Assembly (NCBI GenBank): GCA_944349545.1
Contig: CALVNG010000006.1
Coordinates: forward strand, 1-55,156
Direction: 5' to 3'
Length of the DNA: 55,156 bases
Source: an uncultured Eubacteriales bacterium
Lineage (GTDB): Bacteria; Bacillota; Clostridia; Christensenellales; Aristaeellaceae
Shown: positions 1 to 7,949 of the stretch, piece by piece
How the letters are laid out: every line of letters begins with the position of its first letter
Numbering within the stretch: the first letter of the stretch is position 1
The notes under the pieces: model-generated
Database searches by the model: none
Told to the model about the DNA's origin: nothing
What the model saw: only the letters and a program-made list of their open reading frames with translations
Program-made: the position numbers and the translations under genes

Positions 1-80
1 ACTAATCAGGGATATTCAAATCCCACTGTCTCTATTGGAGCCTGCGGGATTTCATATCTTTTCGGACAGTCTGACCAGCA

Positions 81-116
81 AAAAACCCTTGAGCCGTAAA
101 GGCTTGAGGGTTTTTT
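81..116 (+). terminator. Rho-independent terminator
   Basis: A 12-bp stem with two G-T wobbles, a GTAAA loop and a run of six T. It ends a plus-strand transcript that enters from outside the window. Bases 1-80 contain no gene I can identify, although an open frame from the left edge stops inside this hairpin. Bases 117-286 also show no gene; a perfect 7-bp inverted repeat (GCGTATC/GATACGC) lies at about 248-266, just upstream of the first gene. Confidence 0.8.
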
Positions 117-299
117 CCTTTCCTTCTGTTCCTGTGCCGCCCTTTTCCCAGGCGGCTTTTTCCGTATTCTGCCTTTTTCTTCGCACAAAAAACCGCCATT
201 GTTCACAGTTCGTTCAAGGGGCTTTTTAAGTCTGTCATAGCTTGGCGGCGTATCGTTTGGATACGCTCAAACAGCGAAATATACTCAGGAGTGATTGAA

Positions 300-1493
300 A
301 TGAAGGACAGAAGCATTCGTACATTCACCCGTCTGGCCGCCCTGACGGTGGCCCTGATGCTGCTGGTATCCTGCGCCGCCGCCGAAGCGGTGGACAGCCC
401 AGCCGTTGATCCCTACATCGAACTGAGCACCCAGTATCCCGCCATGACCGTAAAGGCGGGCGACAGCCTGACCTTTCCCTTGAGCCTGGACAACTACAGC
501 GGCGCCTCACAGGACGTCACCCTTTCGGTGGAGGAGATTCCCGAGGGCTGGGAGGGCTCCTTCAGCGCCAGCAGCAAGCAGGTCAGCGTGGTCCATGTGA
601 AAAATGAGCAGACCGACGACAGCGTGACCTTTGCGGTGGACGTGCCGCTGAACGCCGCCGACGGGGATTATACCATCCGGCTGAAGGCGGAGGGGCAGAA
701 CATCTCCGATACGATGGACCTTACCCTCACCGTCAGCGCCGAGGAAATCGGCGAGAGCAGCTTCACGGTGGAATATCCCTCGCAGGAGGGCGACGCGGAT
801 ACGGCCTTCACCTTCAGCGCCACGTTGATCAACAACACGCTTTCCAGCCAGACCTATTCCTTCACGGCCAACGCGCCCACGGGCTGGCAGGTGAGCTTCC
901 TGCCGTCGGGCGAAACCACCAAGGTCGCCGCGCTGGACGTGGAGGCCCGCACCACGCAGGCTGTGGACATCTCCGTGACGCCGCCGGAAAACATCGAGGC
1001 GGGCACCTATGAGATTCCCTGCACCGCCACCTCGGTCAGCGAAAGCATGACCATCGACCTGTCGGTGACCATCACCGGCTCCTACGCGATGGACCTGTCC
1101 ACCCCCAGCGGACGGCTGAGCCTGGACGCCTACGCCAATCAGGAGAGCGCCGTGCAGCTGAGCCTGACCAACAGCGGCAACAGCGACCTGACCAACGTCA
1201 ACCTCACCTCCAGCGCGCCCAGCGGCTGGACCGTGCGCTTCTCCACTGAAACCATCGACGTGATCGAGGCGGGGGCGACGGTGGAAACCACCGCTTACAT
1301 CACGCCGGGCGAGGAAGCCATGTCGGGCGACTACGTGACCGTCCTTACCGCGAGCAGCAGCGACGCCAGCGACAGCGCGGAGTTCCGCATCACGGTCAAG
1401 ACTGAAACCAAGTGGGGGCTGACGGGCATCGGCATCATCGTAGTGCTGGCGGTGGTAATCGTTCTGGTCATGCGCAGATACGGGAGGCGCTGA
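300..1493 (+). CDS. Secreted, membrane-anchored NEW3-domain protein (putative ABC transporter partner)
   Basis: A 397-residue protein with an N-terminal signal peptide (hydrophobic stretch ending near SCAAAEA), then repeated beta-rich Ig-like modules with the 'P.GW..SF' pattern (PEGWEGSF, PTGWQVSF, PSGWTVRF). This pattern is typical of the NPCBM-associated NEW3 domain. A C-terminal transmembrane helix (GIIVVLAVVIVLVM) is followed by a short basic tail, so the bulk should lie outside the cell. Start: AGGAG at 287-291 is 8 nt from ATG 300, which is better placed than the in-frame GTG at 291. The ATPase gene starts 2 nt after its stop, so the two are probably one operon. NEW3 proteins often accompany ABC exporters of unknown cargo; the partner role is inferred from context. 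Confidence 0.85.
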   Translation: MKDRSIRTFTRLAALTVALMLLVSCAAAEAVDSPAVDPYIELSTQYPAMTVKAGDSLTFPLSLDNYSGASQDVTLSVEEIPEGWEGSFSASSKQVSVVHVKNEQTDDSVTFAVDVPLNAADGDYTIRLKAEGQNISDTMDLTLTVSAEEIGESSFTVEYPSQEGDADTAFTFSATLINNTLSSQTYSFTANAPTGWQVSFLPSGETTKVAALDVEARTTQAVDISVTPPENIEAGTYEIPCTATSVSESMTIDLSVTITGSYAMDLSTPSGRLSLDAYANQESAVQLSLTNSGNSDLTNVNLTSSAPSGWTVRFSTETIDVIEAGATVETTAYITPGEEAMSGDYVTVLTASSSDASDSAEFRITVKTETKWGLTGIGIIVVLAVVIVLVMRRYGRR

Positions 1494-1495
1494 GC

Positions 1496-2497
1496 ATGGC
1501 TGACACAATCATCGAAACCAAGGCGCTGACCAAGCGCTACGGGGGTCTGACCGCGGTGGACGACCTGAACCTGACCGTCAGACAGGGCGAGGTATTCGGC
1601 CTGCTGGGCCCCAACGGCGCGGGCAAGACCACCACCACGCTGATGCTGCTGGGCCTGACCGAGCCCACCGGCGGAACCGCCTCCATCTCCGGCGTGGACT
1701 GCACCCGAAACCCGATTCAAGTCAAGCGCTTCGTGGGCTATCTGCCGGACAACATGGGCTTTTACCCCGACATGACGGGCCGGCAGAACCTGCGCATGAC
1801 CGGCGCGATGAACGGCCTCTCCGGCGACTATCTGGAAGCCCGCATCGACGAGCTGGTCGCCCGCGTGGGCATGACCGAGGCCGTGGACCGCCGGGCGGGC
1901 ACCTATTCAAAGGGCATGAAACAGCGTCTGGGCATCGCGGACATCCTCATCAAGGACCCCGACGTGCTCATCATGGACGAGCCCACCAACGGCATCGACC
2001 CGGAAGGCATGCATGAGTTGATGGCGCTGATCCGCGAACTGGCGGAAAAGGACGGAAAAACCATCCTGATTTCCTCGCATCAGCTGCATCAGATTCAGCA
2101 GATCTGCGACCGTGTGGGCATCTTTGTCAAGGGAAAGCTGGTGGCCTGCGGCGAAATCGGCGAGCTGGGCAAGCAGCTGGAGCAGGAGAGCGGCTTTCGC
2201 CTGGAAGTGGGCGCAGAGCCGGGCGGCAAGGCGCTGGCCGAAGCGCTCAGGGGCGTGGAGGGCGTCTCCTCCGTGGAAGAAAGCGGCGAAAACTTCCTCG
2301 TCCAGTCCGCCGCGGACGTGTCCGACGCGGTGGCCCGCGCTTTGCTCACGCGCAACTTCCACCTGACCTATCTCCGGCAGTGCGGCAGCGATCTGGACGA
2401 AATCTATTCGAGATACTTTGTAAAGGCAGGTGAGCAGCATGAAGGCAGCCGCAGCGGCAGCATCTTCCGCCATCTCCGGGGCGAAGCCAAGGCGTGA
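1496..2497 (+). CDS. ABC transporter ATP-binding protein
   Basis: 333 residues. A single nucleotide-binding domain has Walker A GPNGAGKTT near residue 40, a signature-like YSKGMKQRLGIA, Walker B VLIMDEPTNGIDP and the switch histidine in ISSHQLHQI. The last about 90 residues form the C-terminal extension common in ABC-2 exporter ATPases. It should energise export by the permease encoded next. GGGAGG lies 8 nt before ATG 1496; an upstream in-frame ATG (1412) inside the previous gene has no such site. The permease gene starts 59 nt before this gene ends, which indicates translational coupling. Substrate unknown. Confidence 0.95.
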   Translation: MADTIIETKALTKRYGGLTAVDDLNLTVRQGEVFGLLGPNGAGKTTTTLMLLGLTEPTGGTASISGVDCTRNPIQVKRFVGYLPDNMGFYPDMTGRQNLRMTGAMNGLSGDYLEARIDELVARVGMTEAVDRRAGTYSKGMKQRLGIADILIKDPDVLIMDEPTNGIDPEGMHELMALIRELAEKDGKTILISSHQLHQIQQICDRVGIFVKGKLVACGEIGELGKQLEQESGFRLEVGAEPGGKALAEALRGVEGVSSVEESGENFLVQSAADVSDAVARALLTRNFHLTYLRQCGSDLDEIYSRYFVKAGEQHEGSRSGSIFRHLRGEAKA

Positions 2498-3434
2498 GAC
2501 GGGCGGCTTCTCCACGCTATATCATAAGGAGTTGGCCGACCACTTTCACAGCGCGCGCTTCAAGCTGGTGTTTGCGCTGCTGATTCTCACCAGCCTGGCC
2601 AGCCTCTACGGGGCGCTCAGCAGCATCTCCGACGCCACATTCACCAGCAGCGAATACCTCTTCCTGGCCATCTACACCGCCAGCGGCAGCTCCATCCCCT
2701 CGTTCGCTTCGTTCCTGGCCTACCTGGCCCCCCTGGCCGGACTGGCCATGGGCTTTGACGCCATCAACCGCGAGCGCACGCAGGGCACGCTCACCCGCCT
2801 GGTATCCCAGCCCATTCACCGCGACGCGGTCATCAACGCCAAATTCCTCGCCGGCACCACCGTGGTGTTCATCATGATCTTCTTCGTTGGCATCATGGTG
2901 GGCGGGCTGGGGCTGGCCATCCTGGGCATCCCGCCCGTGGGCGAGGAGCTGCTGCGCATCTTCTCCTACCTGGCGCTCACAGCGGTGTACACCGCGCTGT
3001 GGCTGGGCGTATCCATCCTGTGCTCTACGCTTTGCAAGCACGCCGCCACCTCGGCGCTGATCGTGATTGCCGTGTGGATTTACCTGACGCTGTTTGCAAG
3101 CATGGTGGCGAGCATCATCGCCAACATCGCCTATCCGCTGGACGGCATTCAGGGCTATTACAACATGTACGGCAACTATGAGCTGCAGCTGTCCCTGGAG
3201 CGCACCTCGCCCTACTACCTGTACTGCGAAGCAGCCACCACTTTGCTCAACCCCAACGTGCGCACCATCGGCATCACCACGCAGGCCTCGGTATCGGGCG
3301 CGCTCGCCAGCTATCTGTCCTTCGACCAGAGCCTGCTGCTCGTATGGCCGCACCTGACGGTCATGCTGGCGCTGACCATGGCCGCGTTCACCGTTTCCTA
3401 CATCGCTTTCATGCGTCAGGAAATCCGCGCATAA
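2439..3434 (+). CDS. ABC-2 type transporter permease
   Basis: 331 residues with about six hydrophobic segments: near residues 45-60, 85-110, 145-170, 180-205, 215-235 and a C-terminal one at about 300-320. The 'GFDAINRERTQGTLTRLVSQPIHRD' region is the cytosolic coupling segment that typifies ABC-2 permeases. The ATG at 2439 is 8 nt after an AGG; GTG 2430 is a possible alternative. It overlaps the ATPase gene and should form the membrane half of that exporter, with the NEW3 protein as the external accessory. Substrate not evident. Confidence 0.9.
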   Translation: MKAAAAAASSAISGAKPRRETGGFSTLYHKELADHFHSARFKLVFALLILTSLASLYGALSSISDATFTSSEYLFLAIYTASGSSIPSFASFLAYLAPLAGLAMGFDAINRERTQGTLTRLVSQPIHRDAVINAKFLAGTTVVFIMIFFVGIMVGGLGLAILGIPPVGEELLRIFSYLALTAVYTALWLGVSILCSTLCKHAATSALIVIAVWIYLTLFASMVASIIANIAYPLDGIQGYYNMYGNYELQLSLERTSPYYLYCEAATTLLNPNVRTIGITTQASVSGALASYLSFDQSLLLVWPHLTVMLALTMAAFTVSYIAFMRQEIRA

Positions 3435-3439
3435 AGCAG

Positions 3440-3480
3440 AAAAGGCGCCCGCTTCCGGTTCTGCCGGGAGCGGGCGTTTT
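3440..3480. terminator. Bidirectional terminator between convergent operons
   Basis: Stem CGCCCGCT/AGCGGGCG, with further CCGG pairing inside, flanked by AAAA on one side and TTTT on the other. It can stop both the plus-strand ABC operon and the minus-strand two-component operon that meet here. Confidence 0.85.
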
Positions 3481-3496
3481 CTTGTTTCGCAAAAAA

Positions 3497-4726
3497 TCAA
3501 TCGGCGGGCAGCAACACGGTCATGGTCAGCCGACCGGCGCTGACCGCGGCGGAAATCTTTCCCCGGTGCGCGCTGACAATCGCCTGCGCGATGGACAGCC
3601 CGATGCCGTAGCCGCCGCCTTCCGAGGCGCGCGCGCGATCCCCGCGGTAAAAGCGGTCGAACATGTTGTCCACCACGTCTTTGGGCAGATTTTGCACGCC
3701 GTTGTCCACCGCCAGGCGGATAAGCCTGCCCTGCTTTTCCAGCGTCAGGCGCACCTCGTCGCCCTCGCGGGAATACTTGATAGCATTGTCCAGCAGGATT
3801 TCCGTCAGCTGGCAAAGGGATTTCTCCTCGCCCACGTAGGACAGCATGGGCTCGACATGAATGCGCAGCGTTCTACCGCGCGTCCTGGCCAGCGCCTGAA
3901 AGGATTCCGCCGTTTCCCGAACCGCATCCGAGAAAGGGAACTCAATCCTTTTTGCCTGCACCTCTTCCTCCTCCATCCTGGACAGGCAGATGAGGTCGTT
4001 GGTCAACGCGGCCAGGCGGGCGGTCTGCGCCCGAATGTCCTGAACCCATTCGTTGTCGCCTGTCTCCATGCACAGGATCTCCAGATCGGCGTCGATGATG
4101 GTGATGGGGGTTTTGATCTCATGGCCCGCGTCCGTGATAAAGCGCCGCTGCTTGCGGTAGCTTTCGGCGATGGGACGGATCATGCGGCCGGAGAGCAGCC
4201 ACACCAGCACGAACACGGCGGCCATGCCCGCCGCGGCGATGCCCGCGCTGTAGATCAGCACGCTTCGGAATCCCGCCAGCATGCGCCCGCAATCCAGGAA
4301 GGTAAGCAGGACGCCGTCATCCACGGCATAGCGGGCAAAGCGGTAATCCTCCACAAAGCCGCCCGTCTCACCGCTGGAAAAGGCCTCCGCCGCGTACTGG
4401 GCCACCTTGGCCTCATCCACGGCAAAAATCTGATCGTTATAAATGTTCCGCACGGTTCCTCCGTCGTCCAGCACCGCCGAAAAGAAGCGGATTTCATAGG
4501 GCAGTTCGGGAGACTTGTAGCGGTCGCCGGCGCTGCGCCAGTCGATGGCCTGCACCGGCACGGGCAGCTCGCCCGCGTGGTCGTTGAGCAGGGCAAGCAC
4601 GCCGTCGGCGTCGCGGACGATTTCCTCGTAGTTGAGCACGTTGACGATGCCCAGAATGACCGAGAGCACCAGCAGCATGGAAAACATGCTGACCAGAATG
4701 AACTTGACGCGGAGCTTGCGAATCAT
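3497..4726 (-). CDS. Sensor histidine kinase
   Basis: 409 residues. A transmembrane helix at about 9-30, an extracytoplasmic sensing domain of about 125 residues and a second helix at about 155-178 are followed by the kinase core. The phospho-accepting His is residue 202 in FITDAGHEIKTPIT, a variant of the usual SHELKTPL H-box. N box (LLDNAIKYS), F box (MFDRFYR) and G box (GIGLSIA) are all present, so it should be active. Its start overlaps the response regulator's stop by 4 nt (ATGA), so the pair is co-translated. The signal sensed is unknown. The neighbouring ABC transporter is convergent, so regulating it is possible but not shown. Confidence 0.95.
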   Translation of the reverse strand: MIRKLRVKFILVSMFSMLLVLSVILGIVNVLNYEEIVRDADGVLALLNDHAGELPVPVQAIDWRSAGDRYKSPELPYEIRFFSAVLDDGGTVRNIYNDQIFAVDEAKVAQYAAEAFSSGETGGFVEDYRFARYAVDDGVLLTFLDCGRMLAGFRSVLIYSAGIAAAGMAAVFVLVWLLSGRMIRPIAESYRKQRRFITDAGHEIKTPITIIDADLEILCMETGDNEWVQDIRAQTARLAALTNDLICLSRMEEEEVQAKRIEFPFSDAVRETAESFQALARTRGRTLRIHVEPMLSYVGEEKSLCQLTEILLDNAIKYSREGDEVRLTLEKQGRLIRLAVDNGVQNLPKDVVDNMFDRFYRGDRARASEGGGYGIGLSIAQAIVSAHRGKISAAVSAGRLTMTVLLPAD

Positions 4727-5397
4727 GGTATCTCCTCCAGCGAGTAACCGGCGTTGCGGGCTACTCGAATCTGCACGGTGGCCCCCAGCGACGCCAGCTT
4801 CTTGCGCAGATAGGAGACATACACCCAGACCACATGCACCTCCGCATCGGTATCATATCCCCAGATCTTCTCCAGAAACCGCTCGGTGGGAATCAGTCGG
4901 CGCCGGTTGGAAAGCAGCATCTCCATCATCTGAAATTCCTTACCGGTCAGTCGGAAGCTGCCCGCAGGCGTGGATAGCTCATAGGTGGTCAAATCCAGCG
5001 TCACGTTGCCCATCGTCAGCCGGTTGGTGTCCACGCCGCGGGAAACGCGCGTCATGGCGCGGATGCGGGCCAGCAGCTCCTGCGCGCTGAAGGGCTTGGT
5101 CATGTAGTCGTTGGCCCCGCTGTCCAGGCCGGTCACCTTGTCGCGCACGTCCGATTTGGCGGTGAGCATCAGGATCGGCACGGAAACGCCGCTCTCCCTC
5201 GCCCGGCACAGGACTTCGATCCCGTCCATCCCCGGCATCATGACATCCAGGATGGCCGCGTCGTAGTTGCCCGTCTGCAGATAGGCCAGCGCCTCGGCCC
5301 CGTCGTAGACGGCGTCGGCCTCATAATGATGTTTCTTGAGCAAAGTCACCAGCGCCCGCGCCAGAGACTTTTCGTCCTCCGCCAGCAAAATCCGCAT
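4723..5397 (-). CDS. OmpR/PhoB-family response regulator
   Basis: 224 residues. The receiver domain (about 1-115) has the acidic pair ED, phospho-acceptor Asp51 in ILDVMMPGMDG and the conserved Lys in TKPF. A C-terminal winged helix (about 125-224) ends in the VYVSYLRKKL recognition-helix pattern, so it is a DNA-binding output regulator. ATG 5397 has GGGAGG 8 nt upstream; the GTG two codons earlier (5403) is too close to it. It is transcribed ahead of its cognate kinase. Confidence 0.95.
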   Translation of the reverse strand: MRILLAEDEKSLARALVTLLKKHHYEADAVYDGAEALAYLQTGNYDAAILDVMMPGMDGIEVLCRARESGVSVPILMLTAKSDVRDKVTGLDSGANDYMTKPFSAQELLARIRAMTRVSRGVDTNRLTMGNVTLDLTTYELSTPAGSFRLTGKEFQMMEMLLSNRRRLIPTERFLEKIWGYDTDAEVHVVWVYVSYLRKKLASLGATVQIRVARNAGYSLEEIP

Positions 5398-5433
5398 CCG
5401 CACTCCCTCCCGGAACCAATGGCCTGAACGCGG

Positions 5434-6123
5434 CTATTCCGCCCCGGCCAGCAGGATGTCCAGCGCCTCCCGGTAGGTGCGCGCCACATGGGTGGCGCCG
5501 TGTCCTTGGGGCGGCTCCTTTCCATCGGTAAACAAAATGCTCTCCATCCCCGCGGCACGGGCCGCGGCGATGTCAGCGGTCACGCTGTCGCCCATCACGA
5601 TCGCTTCCTCCGGGGCACAGCCCGCCATCTCCAGCGCCCGGTACAGCATGGCCGGATGCGGCTTGGCGTGCCCCACCTCCTCGCTGATCACCATGCCGGA
5701 CAGGTAGGGCGTGAGGGCGCAGTCGCCAAAGCGGCTGCGCTGAATCTGAGAAATGCCGTTGGTAATCAGAAAGATGGGCATGCGTGCGCTTACCGCGCGG
5801 CAGAAATCCTCCGCGCCGGGCAAGATGTATCGCTGCTGGCCCAGCAATTCCACAAAGCAGTCGCACAGGGCCCTCGCGTCGCCGTCAAGGCGGGTTTCGC
5901 GCAAAAACTCCGTGAACCGGTCCACGCGCAGGCGTTCCTGGGTCGTTTCTCCCCGCTCCAGCCTGAGCCACTGGGCGCGGTTGACGCGCGAATAGGTAGC
6001 CAGGTTGCCGGGCGTTGCGGGAATGCCGAAGCGCCGGAAGGTTTCCCCGATGGCGACCGCCTCGCCCCGGTGAAAGTCAAACAAAGTGCCGTCGGCATCG
6101 GCCAGAAGCACACGCAAAGGCAT
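5434..6123 (-). CDS. HAD-superfamily hydrolase (YjjG/HAD-IA type)
   Basis: 229 residues. Motif I DADGTLFDF holds the nucleophile and general-acid Asp pair, motif II is ITNGI, and motif III/IV is the region from KPHPAMLYRALE to IVMGDSVTADI. An all-helical cap insertion follows motif I. The family dephosphorylates nucleotides or small phosphometabolites; YjjG acts as a house-cleaning nucleotidase, but the substrate cannot be read from sequence. The start at MPLRVLL is chosen because the upstream extension lacks HAD features and would overlap the flavin reductase gene. It lies 13 nt downstream of that gene and 36 nt upstream of the response regulator, so all four minus-strand genes may share a transcript. 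Confidence 0.85.
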   Translation of the reverse strand: MPLRVLLADADGTLFDFHRGEAVAIGETFRRFGIPATPGNLATYSRVNRAQWLRLERGETTQERLRVDRFTEFLRETRLDGDARALCDCFVELLGQQRYILPGAEDFCRAVSARMPIFLITNGISQIQRSRFGDCALTPYLSGMVISEEVGHAKPHPAMLYRALEMAGCAPEEAIVMGDSVTADIAAARAAGMESILFTDGKEPPQGHGATHVARTYREALDILLAGAE

Positions 6124-6136
6124 CGTTCTCTCCCCC

Positions 6137-6742
6137 TCAGAATCCGCGGCGCTCCAGCGCCTCCGGCGAAGCCACCGAATAGCCGAAGAAGCCCAGCGCC
6201 TCACCCAGAACGAAATATTTGCCGTGGGCGTAGCCCACCAGCTCCATCGCGGCCTCGTCGATGGAGCCGTCGGCCAGGAAGAAGCGGTCCTGCACGCTCA
6301 CCTCCACGATATCGGCCAGAAACAGGTCGTGGCTGCCCAGCTCCTGGACGGAGCGGACCCGGCAGCTCAGAAACGCTGGCGCCTCCGCCACGGCTGGCGC
6401 GGCCCTGAGGCCGGGCGCGGGCTGAGGCGTAAGGCCCAGGTGGGCAAATTTGTCCACCTCCCGCCCGCTTTTGACGCCGCTGAAATCCATGGCCCGGCAC
6501 AGGGCGCGGCTGGTGAGGTTCAGCGTAAATTCTCCCGTGCGCGCGATCATGTCATGGCTCAGGCGGCTTTTGCGTATGCTGACGGAGAGCATGGGCGGCT
6601 TGGAGCATACCACGCCCGTCCAGGCCACGGTGATCAGGTTGGGCGCGCCGCCCTCCGGGTCCGCGCAGCCCAGCATGACCGCCGGAATCGGACATAGGTA
6701 GGTGGTGGGGCCGATGGTCCGAAAATTAGCAATTTGTTCCAT
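6137..6742 (-). CDS. Flavin reductase-like domain protein
   Basis: 201 residues with the FMN-binding split-barrel of the flavin reductase/DIM6-NTAB group: PIPAVMLGC near the N-terminus, 'NLITVAWTGVVCSKPPMLSVSIRK' across the flavin phosphate site, then TGEFTLNL. Homologues bind FMN and either reduce it or act as flavoprotein oxidoreductases of unknown substrate. AAGGGGGA precedes ATG 6742 by about 10 nt. It is the promoter-proximal gene of a minus-strand run and is divergent from a metallophosphoesterase. Confidence 0.85.
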   Translation of the reverse strand: MEQIANFRTIGPTTYLCPIPAVMLGCADPEGGAPNLITVAWTGVVCSKPPMLSVSIRKSRLSHDMIARTGEFTLNLTSRALCRAMDFSGVKSGREVDKFAHLGLTPQPAPGLRAAPAVAEAPAFLSCRVRSVQELGSHDLFLADIVEVSVQDRFFLADGSIDEAAMELVGYAHGKYFVLGEALGFFGYSVASPEALERRGF

Positions 6743-6757
6743 AGGCTGGCATCCCCC

Positions 6758-6786
6758 TTGTCAAGTGGATGGGTTCAGTGTACAAT
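6758..6786 (+). promoter_or_regulatory. Promoter for the metallophosphoesterase gene
   Basis: TTGTCA, 17-nt spacer, TACAAT. The predicted transcription start is about 45 nt upstream of the ATG. Its -10 overlaps the -10 of the opposing promoter at 6777-6805. Confidence 0.7.
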
Positions 6787-6805
6787 GAATGACGAAATGT
6801 GTCAA
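6777..6805 (-). promoter_or_regulatory. Promoter for the flavin reductase-HAD-two-component run
   Basis: On the minus strand: TTGACA (6800-6805), 17-nt spacer, TACACT (6777-6782). It points to the flavin reductase start at 6742. The two -10 boxes share positions 6781-6782, so simultaneous polymerase binding is unlikely. Confidence 0.7.
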
Positions 6806-6837
6806 ATGGGAAGGGCTTTCTGAGGGGAGGCTGCGCG

Positions 6838-7725
6838 ATGCCCAAGTATCACTATAAATACCGCCGGCCCCAGAGGCGGCATTTCCCGTTCAAAAAGCTC
6901 CTGTGGTGTCTGGCGGCCCTCCTGCTGGCGGCATACCCCTTTTTTGAGGCTACCACCCTCACCGTTGAGGAGCATACGCTGTATGTAACCGACCTGCCGG
7001 CCAATTTGAAAAATCTGAAAATCGTCTTTGCCTCCGATATTCATCAGTGCGCCTGGTTTTCGCAGAGCCGCGTCAACGAGCTCATCGGCACCATCAACGG
7101 CCTGAACGCGGACATCGTCATTCTGGGCGGCGATTATGCCAACGACAGCGATTCCGCCATTGAGTTTTTTCGAACGGCGCCCGCGCTGTACGCCCGGCTG
7201 GGCGTGTTCGGCGTGCTGGGCAACCATGACCGCACCGAGCCGGAAAGCAACCTCGGCCTTTTGATGGCCGAGATGAAAAACTACGGCTGCCTGCCCCTGG
7301 TCAACACCGTATCCCGCATGAAGCTGGGGCAGACCTACATCTACGTCGCCGGCGTGGATGACTACTACAACGGCTCCCCGGATGTGGCGGGCGTGGCCTC
7401 GCAGGTGAGCAGCAAGGATTTCGTCATCTTCGCCGGCCACTCGCCGGACCTGATGCCCGACGTGCTCAGCGCCAAAAGCAGCGACGGCGACAACCACTGG
7501 TTCGACCTGGCGCTCTTTGGCCACACGCACGGCGGACAGATCAATCTGCTGGGATACACGCCCTTCAAGTCCCTGCTGCCGGAGGTGGGCAGCCGCTACA
7601 TGAGCGGCTGGCTGGAGGAAAGCCGCGCGGCGATTCTGGTTTCCAACGGCGTGGGCACCTCCGGCGCGCCGGTGCGCCTGTTCGCTCCGCCCCAGGTTCA
7701 CCTCATCACGCTCAAAAGCCGCTAG
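6838..7725 (+). CDS. Membrane-anchored metallophosphoesterase (YaeI/YkuE-like)
   Basis: 295 residues. A basic N-terminus and one transmembrane helix (about 20-37) are followed by a calcineurin-like phosphoesterase domain with all metal motifs: ASDIH, GGDYAND, GNHD, AGHSPD and GHTHGGQ. Related proteins hydrolyse phosphate bonds in lipids such as UDP-diacylglucosamine or act on cell-surface substrates. The substrate here is not determined. ATG 6838 has GAGGGGAGG 7 nt upstream, whereas the earlier in-frame ATG (6799) has no good site. The gene is monocistronic between its own promoter and a terminator. Confidence 0.9.
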   Translation: MPKYHYKYRRPQRRHFPFKKLLWCLAALLLAAYPFFEATTLTVEEHTLYVTDLPANLKNLKIVFASDIHQCAWFSQSRVNELIGTINGLNADIVILGGDYANDSDSAIEFFRTAPALYARLGVFGVLGNHDRTEPESNLGLLMAEMKNYGCLPLVNTVSRMKLGQTYIYVAGVDDYYNGSPDVAGVASQVSSKDFVIFAGHSPDLMPDVLSAKSSDGDNHWFDLALFGHTHGGQINLLGYTPFKSLLPEVGSRYMSGWLEESRAAILVSNGVGTSGAPVRLFAPPQVHLITLKSR

Positions 7726-7794
7726 GTTTCCATGTGGAGTGAAATCCGCCTGTTTTTACAAAATCGAAAGCTTCGCCATAACCTTTTGTATATC

Positions 7795-7823
7795 AAGCGT
7801 TTCCGGATTTGGAAACGCTTTTT
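7795..7823 (+). terminator. Rho-independent terminator
   Basis: Perfect 10-bp stem AAGCGTTTCC/GGAAACGCTT with a 6-nt loop and T run, 70 nt after the metallophosphoesterase stop. Confidence 0.85.
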
Positions 7824-7870
7824 CAATGGATAAAATGGCAATTCGTTCGGCAAAATATAGCAAATATCTC

Positions 7871-7899
7871 TTGACAGCCGCCGACGGAATCCTTACAAT
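7871..7899 (+). promoter_or_regulatory. Promoter for the AraC-type regulator
   Basis: TTGACA, 17-nt spacer, TACAAT, about 50 nt upstream of the regulator start. Confidence 0.75.
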
Positions 7900-7949
7900 A
7901 TCCATGGACCTAGCAGTCAACTTTATTATCGTCGGGAGAAGAATAAGCC

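Noticed and set aside
1-50. tRNA-like 3' end (TTCAAAT followed by an acceptor-like stretch) at the left edge
   Set aside because: The 5' strand of the T stem does not pair, and no CCA follows.
257-285. TTGGAT-17-TATACT as promoter of the first gene
   Set aside because: Transcription would begin at about 292, after the AGGAG ribosome-binding site of the ATG at 300.
507-1508. Long minus-strand frame opposite the NEW3 gene, and similar long frames opposite dnaE, polA and the pfkA gene
   Set aside because: Shadow frames of GC-rich genes: no ribosome-binding sites, no family motifs and His/Gly/Ala-rich composition.
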